Shown in pieces: positions 61,369 through 64,000 of a stretch of DNA of 64,000 bases. A program made the position numbers and the translations under genes. Positions within the stretch are counted from its first letter, which is position 1; each line of letters starts with the position of its first letter. The notes under the pieces are model-generated. The model was given only the letters and a program-made list of their open reading frames with translations. It searched no databases and had not been told where the DNA came from. This DNA is from Sphingomonas koreensis (GTDB lineage: Bacteria; Pseudomonadota; Alphaproteobacteria; Sphingomonadales; Sphingomonadaceae), in NCBI RefSeq assembly GCF_002797435.1, contig NZ_PGEN01000001.1, positions 2,788,501 through 2,852,500 on the forward strand, written 5' to 3'.

Positions 61369-61917
61369 CTAGTCCGGCTTGCGCGCCACGCCGACCAGCG
61401 CGGGGCGCAGCAACCGGTCCTTGATCATGTAGCCGGTCTGGATTTCCTGCACGATCGTGCCCGGGGCGGCGTCGGCGCTCGGCACTTCCATCATCGCCTG
61501 ATGGCGGTTGGGATCGAGCGCCTCGCCCAGCGCCGACACCTTGGAGATGCCGTGCCGCGCGAACACGCTGTCGAGTTCGCGGCCGGTCGCCTCAAGCCCG
61601 GTGACGAGGCCCTTGAGCTTCTCGTCCTCGCGCAGTTCCTCGGGAATCGCGGAAAGGGCGCGGGCAAGGTTGTCGGCAACCGACAGGATGTCGCGGGCGA
61701 AGCTGGTCGCGGCATAGGCGCGCGCGTCCTCGGCCTCCTTCTGCGCGCGGCGCAGCAGGTTCTGGGCCTCGGCGCGGGCATAGAGGCTCGCGGACTGTGC
61801 CTCGGCGAGCTGCGCTTCCAGCTCGGCGACGCGATCGTGCTCGGCGACTTCGGGGGCGCCCTCTGCAGTCTCCTGGCGGAGGTCCTCGGTCGCTTCGGTC
61901 TTGCTTTCTTCGGTCAT
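61369..61917 (-). CDS. grpE: Nucleotide exchange factor GrpE
   Basis: The 182-residue cochaperone releases ADP from DnaK. After a charged, Glu-rich N-terminus comes a long coiled coil (LEAQLAEAQSASLYARAEAQNLLRRAQKE), then the beta-domain with LDPNRHQAMMEVPS and GYMIKDRLLRPALVGV. ATG 61917 (MTEESKTEA) is taken as start. It is 22 nt downstream of hrcA, a common hrcA-grpE heat-shock operon; dnaK itself is not in the window. Confidence 0.96.
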   Translation of the reverse strand: MTEESKTEATEDLRQETAEGAPEVAEHDRVAELEAQLAEAQSASLYARAEAQNLLRRAQKEAEDARAYAATSFARDILSVADNLARALSAIPEELREDEKLKGLVTGLEATGRELDSVFARHGISKVSALGEALDPNRHQAMMEVPSADAAPGTIVQEIQTGYMIKDRLLRPALVGVARKPD

Positions 61918-61939
61918 GGTCCCTGTTTTTCTTCGTGTT

Positions 61940-62983
61940 TCAGGCCAGCAATCTGGCGAGTGTCGCCGCGGTGAAATCCACCATGGGCACGACGCGGGCA
62001 TAGTTCAACCGTGTCGGTCCGATCACACCGACCACGCCGACCACCCGCCCGTCGAGCGCGCGCACCGGTTTCGCGATCACCGACGACCCCGATAGCGCGA
62101 ACAATTTATTCTCCGATCCGATGAAGATGCGCGTCGCCTCGCCCTCGCGCGCGCTGTCGAGCAGGCGGGCGATCTCCTCCTTGCCTTCCAGCTCGTCGAG
62201 CAGCTGGCTGACCCGGTCGAGGTCGTCGGCCGCCGCGCTGTCGATCAGCCGCGCCTGCCCGCGCACGATCAGCACCGGCCGGTCGTCGCCATCCTGCGAC
62301 CAGACGGCAAGCCCGCGCTCGACCAGCGCCCGCGCCGCATCGTCCAGCGCCGCGCGCTCGGCGCGCAGCTCGCGCTCGACCCGCGCGCGCGCTTCGCTCA
62401 GCGTCAGTCCGCCCAGCGTCGCGGTCAGATAATTGGCCGCCTGTTCCAGCGCGGCGACCGGCATGCCCGGCGGCAGCTCGACCACGCGGTTCTCGACCGA
62501 TCCGTCCTCGCCCACCAGCACCGCGAGCGCGCGGTCCTGCCCCAGCGGCACGAAGCCGAACTGGCGCAGCACGCGCTCGGCCTTGGGCACCAGCACCATG
62601 CCGGCACAGGCCGACAGGCCGGAGAGCGCGGCGGTGGTGCTGGCCAGCGCCTCCTCGACCGGCCCGCCGCCGCCCGCCCGCGACTCGATCGCCGCGCGCT
62701 CCTCGGCCGAGGGTTCGGACGCGCGCATCATCCCGTCGACGAACAGCCTGAGGCCCAGCTCGGTCGGCATCCGCCCCGCGCTGGTGTGCGGCGCGGCGAG
62801 CAGCCCGAACTCCTCCAGGTCCTGCATCACGTTGCGGATCGATGCGGGCGAGAGGTTGAGGCCCGCCACGCGCGAAATCGTCCGCGACCCGACCGGCTGA
62901 CCCGCATCCAGATACGATTCGACCACCACGCGAAAAATGTCGCGGGCGCGGTCGGTCAGCTCGGTGATCGGCGGGGTGGTCAC
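61940..62983 (-). CDS. hrcA: Heat-inducible transcription repressor HrcA
   Basis: The 347-residue repressor binds CIRCE elements and senses GroEL availability. The N-terminal winged helix has ITELTDRARDIFRVVVESYLDAGQPVGSRTIS and LSPASIRNVMQDLEEFGLL; the rest is the dimerisation/GAF-like region ending IGPTRLNYARVVPMVDFTAA. GTG 62983 gives the usual VTTPPITELT start; a TTG 12 codons upstream is unlikely. No CIRCE repeat was seen in the window, so its targets lie elsewhere. It is followed by grpE. Confidence 0.95.
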   Translation of the reverse strand: MTTPPITELTDRARDIFRVVVESYLDAGQPVGSRTISRVAGLNLSPASIRNVMQDLEEFGLLAAPHTSAGRMPTELGLRLFVDGMMRASEPSAEERAAIESRAGGGGPVEEALASTTAALSGLSACAGMVLVPKAERVLRQFGFVPLGQDRALAVLVGEDGSVENRVVELPPGMPVAALEQAANYLTATLGGLTLSEARARVERELRAERAALDDAARALVERGLAVWSQDGDDRPVLIVRGQARLIDSAAADDLDRVSQLLDELEGKEEIARLLDSAREGEATRIFIGSENKLFALSGSSVIAKPVRALDGRVVGVVGVIGPTRLNYARVVPMVDFTAATLARLLA

Positions 62984-63032
62984 AGGATAGTCATGTAACG
63001 CACCCGCGCCGCGGCTCAAGGGCGAGGCTCGT

Positions 63033-63608
63033 TTAGGGGCGGGCCCCGATCAAGGGCGCGAGCGCGGGGATCAGGTCGGGCGCATTGCCGATCGCGGCGG
63101 CCATGGCGCGGTTGGCGTCGCGGTCGCAGCCGAAGTCGAAATAGAGCGTCGTGGTGCTGCGCCGCCCGCGCCAGCGTATCTCGGCGCTGGGCATGTCGGT
63201 CGCTGCCCGCTCGCATCCCGGCTCGCCATGGGCATAGCGCCGGGTCCGCCCGGTCGCCGGGCGCCACGGGGCCAGCGATTGCGCCAGCGCCGCCGCCTGC
63301 TGCGGCGTCACCCGGAAGCTGCGCTGGCCCGTGACGGCGGTGAAGCGGATGCCGGTGAAGCTGCCGGTGCCGTTGGGGTTCACCTGAAAGCGATAGACCG
63401 GGCAGCTGCCAAAGCACGGCCCGGTCTGATATTCGATCGCCTCGCCGCTCACCGGGGGCATTGGCGTTTCCGGCGGCCGGGGCGTGTGGGGCGGCGGTGC
63501 CTGCGGTCTCGGCGCGACCGGCGGGCGGGGGGATCCCCCCGGCGGCGACACCTGCGGAATACAGGCGCTCGTCCCCAACCCGGCCAGTAAAATCGCGATA
63601 CGCTTCAT
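63033..63608 (-). CDS. DUF6438-type exported protein
   Basis: The 191-residue precursor begins [16 protein letters not shown], a signal with a weak lipobox (TSAC), then a Pro-rich linker of about 50 residues. The C-terminal domain opens with [19 protein letters not shown], the CFGxCPxY motif typical of DUF6438, and has further Cys in PGCERA and FGCDRD. Function is unknown. ATG 63608 is preferred over longer frames. It stands between hrcA and rph, which are often direct neighbours in alphaproteobacteria, so it is an inserted gene in that order. Confidence 0.82.
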   Translation of the reverse strand: MKRIAILLAGLGTSACIPQVSPPGGSPRPPVAPRPQAPPPHTPRPPETPMPPVSGEAIEYQTGPCFGSCPVYRFQVNPNGTGSFTGIRFTAVTGQRSFRVTPQQAAALAQSLAPWRPATGRTRRYAHGEPGCERAATDMPSAEIRWRGRRSTTTLYFDFGCDRDANRAMAAAIGNAPDLIPALAPLIGARP

Positions 63609-63700
63609 CGATGATCCTCCACGGATCGCGAACCGAGACTGGCGCGTTCGGTTCCCGGCGTTTAGGTGCCGGGACAAGAAACCCACAGGAGATTCCCGTT

Positions 63701-64000
63701 ATGCGCCCCAGCGGCCGCACCACCGATCAGATGCGCGCAATCTCGATCGAGCCCAATTTCACCATCCATGCCGAAGGCTCGGTGCTGATCGCATTCGGCA
63801 ACACCAAGGTGCTCGTCACCGCCAGCGTCGAGGAGCGCGTGCCCCCCTTCCTGCGCGGCAAGGGGCAGGGCTGGGTGACCGCAGAATATGGTATGCTCCC
63901 CCGCGCCACCCATACCCGCGGCAACCGCGAGGCGGCGAAGGGCAAGCAGTCGGGCCGCACCCAGGAAATCCAGCGGCTGATCGGCCGCTCGCTGCGCGCC
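63701..64000 (+). CDS. rph: Ribonuclease PH, 3' truncated by window edge
   Basis: The first 100 codons of RNase PH are present and open to the window end. [20 protein letters not shown], then [37 protein letters not shown] and [16 protein letters not shown] match the phosphorolytic 3'-5' exoribonuclease that trims tRNA ends. AGGAG lies nine bases before ATG 63701. The phosphate-binding region is beyond the edge, so activity cannot be judged. The gene is divergent from the hrcA-grpE group. Confidence 0.95.
   Translation, partial: MRPSGRTTDQMRAISIEPNFTIHAEGSVLIAFGNTKVLVTASVEERVPPFLRGKGQGWVTAEYGMLPRATHTRGNREAAKGKQSGRTQEIQRLIGRSLRA

Noticed and set aside
61940..63019. A CIRCE operator before hrcA-grpE
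   Set aside because: No TTAGCACTC-N9-GAGTGCTAA-type repeat was seen in this window.

Overview
The window looks like a chromosomal segment of a high-GC alphaproteobacterium, most likely Sphingomonadales (Sphingomonas-like). The evidence is lineage-typical protein content and gene order: rpmG-divK with a divergent DUF3572 gene, ribF-ileS-lspA-DUF3035, an RNase E with the alphaproteobacterial acidic insert next to amidase-PBP1A-prfB, hrcA-grpE near rph, and a TorF-type porin. The genus call is from sequence recognition, not from a search. No rRNA, tRNA, CRISPR array, IS element, integrase or phage gene was recognised. Nearly all of the window is housekeeping DNA in short, tightly coupled operons, many with 4-nt ATGA, GTGA or CTGA overlaps.

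Layout. 1-2.4 kb: 5'-truncated GH28 pectinase-like enzyme coupled to an aldo/keto reductase, probably the end of a plant-polysaccharide locus. 2.4-7.3 kb: dps, a GDT1-like membrane protein, rpmG, divK, a DUF3572-HAD-RidA operon and a TorF porin. 7.3-14.9 kb: ribF-ileS-lspA-lipoprotein cluster, a membrane dipeptidase and thyA-folA. 15-24.6 kb: RadC-like JAB protein, lipoprotein methyltransferase, prfB, PBP1A, amidase and RNase E. 24.7-31.6 kb: BepA-like protease plus DsbA-like oxidoreductase, a beta-lactamase-fold hydrolase, an ABC exporter and a CocE-type hydrolase. 31.6-37.6 kb: CPBP protease, glpX, three small secreted proteins, hom, a 2OG dioxygenase and a lipoprotein. 37.7-45.9 kb: Bcr/CflA transporter, a frameshifted YdeI-like gene, a lone ExbD, a thioesterase, ppc, an MHS transporter and an RlpA-like protein. 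46-52.3 kb: acyltransferase, gyrB, two tiny membrane proteins, recF and a VOC protein. 52.3-57.4 kb: thrS, GNAT, AraC regulator, a Tat-exported HExxH protein and infC. 57.4-64 kb: small proteins, glnD, grpE, hrcA, a DUF6438 lipoprotein and the start of rph.

Themes. Envelope biogenesis is well represented (PBP1A, amidase, lspA, DUF3035/BamF-like, BepA-like plus DsbA-like, RlpA, TorF, ExbD). So are translation and RNA turnover (ileS, thrS, infC, prfB, rpmG, rne, rph). I see no large novel defence or mobile system. The most interesting items are local: apparent non-canonical starts for folA (CTG overlapping the thyA stop) and infC (ATA with a well-placed SD); a three-gene cassette of cysteine-containing secreted proteins between hom and glpX; a pair of overlapping tiny membrane-protein genes; a BepA-like protease coupled to a DsbA-like oxidoreductase; an orphan ExbD behind a perfect palindrome; a structured leader before the porin; and a family of paired, BIME-like inverted repeats at several gene ends.
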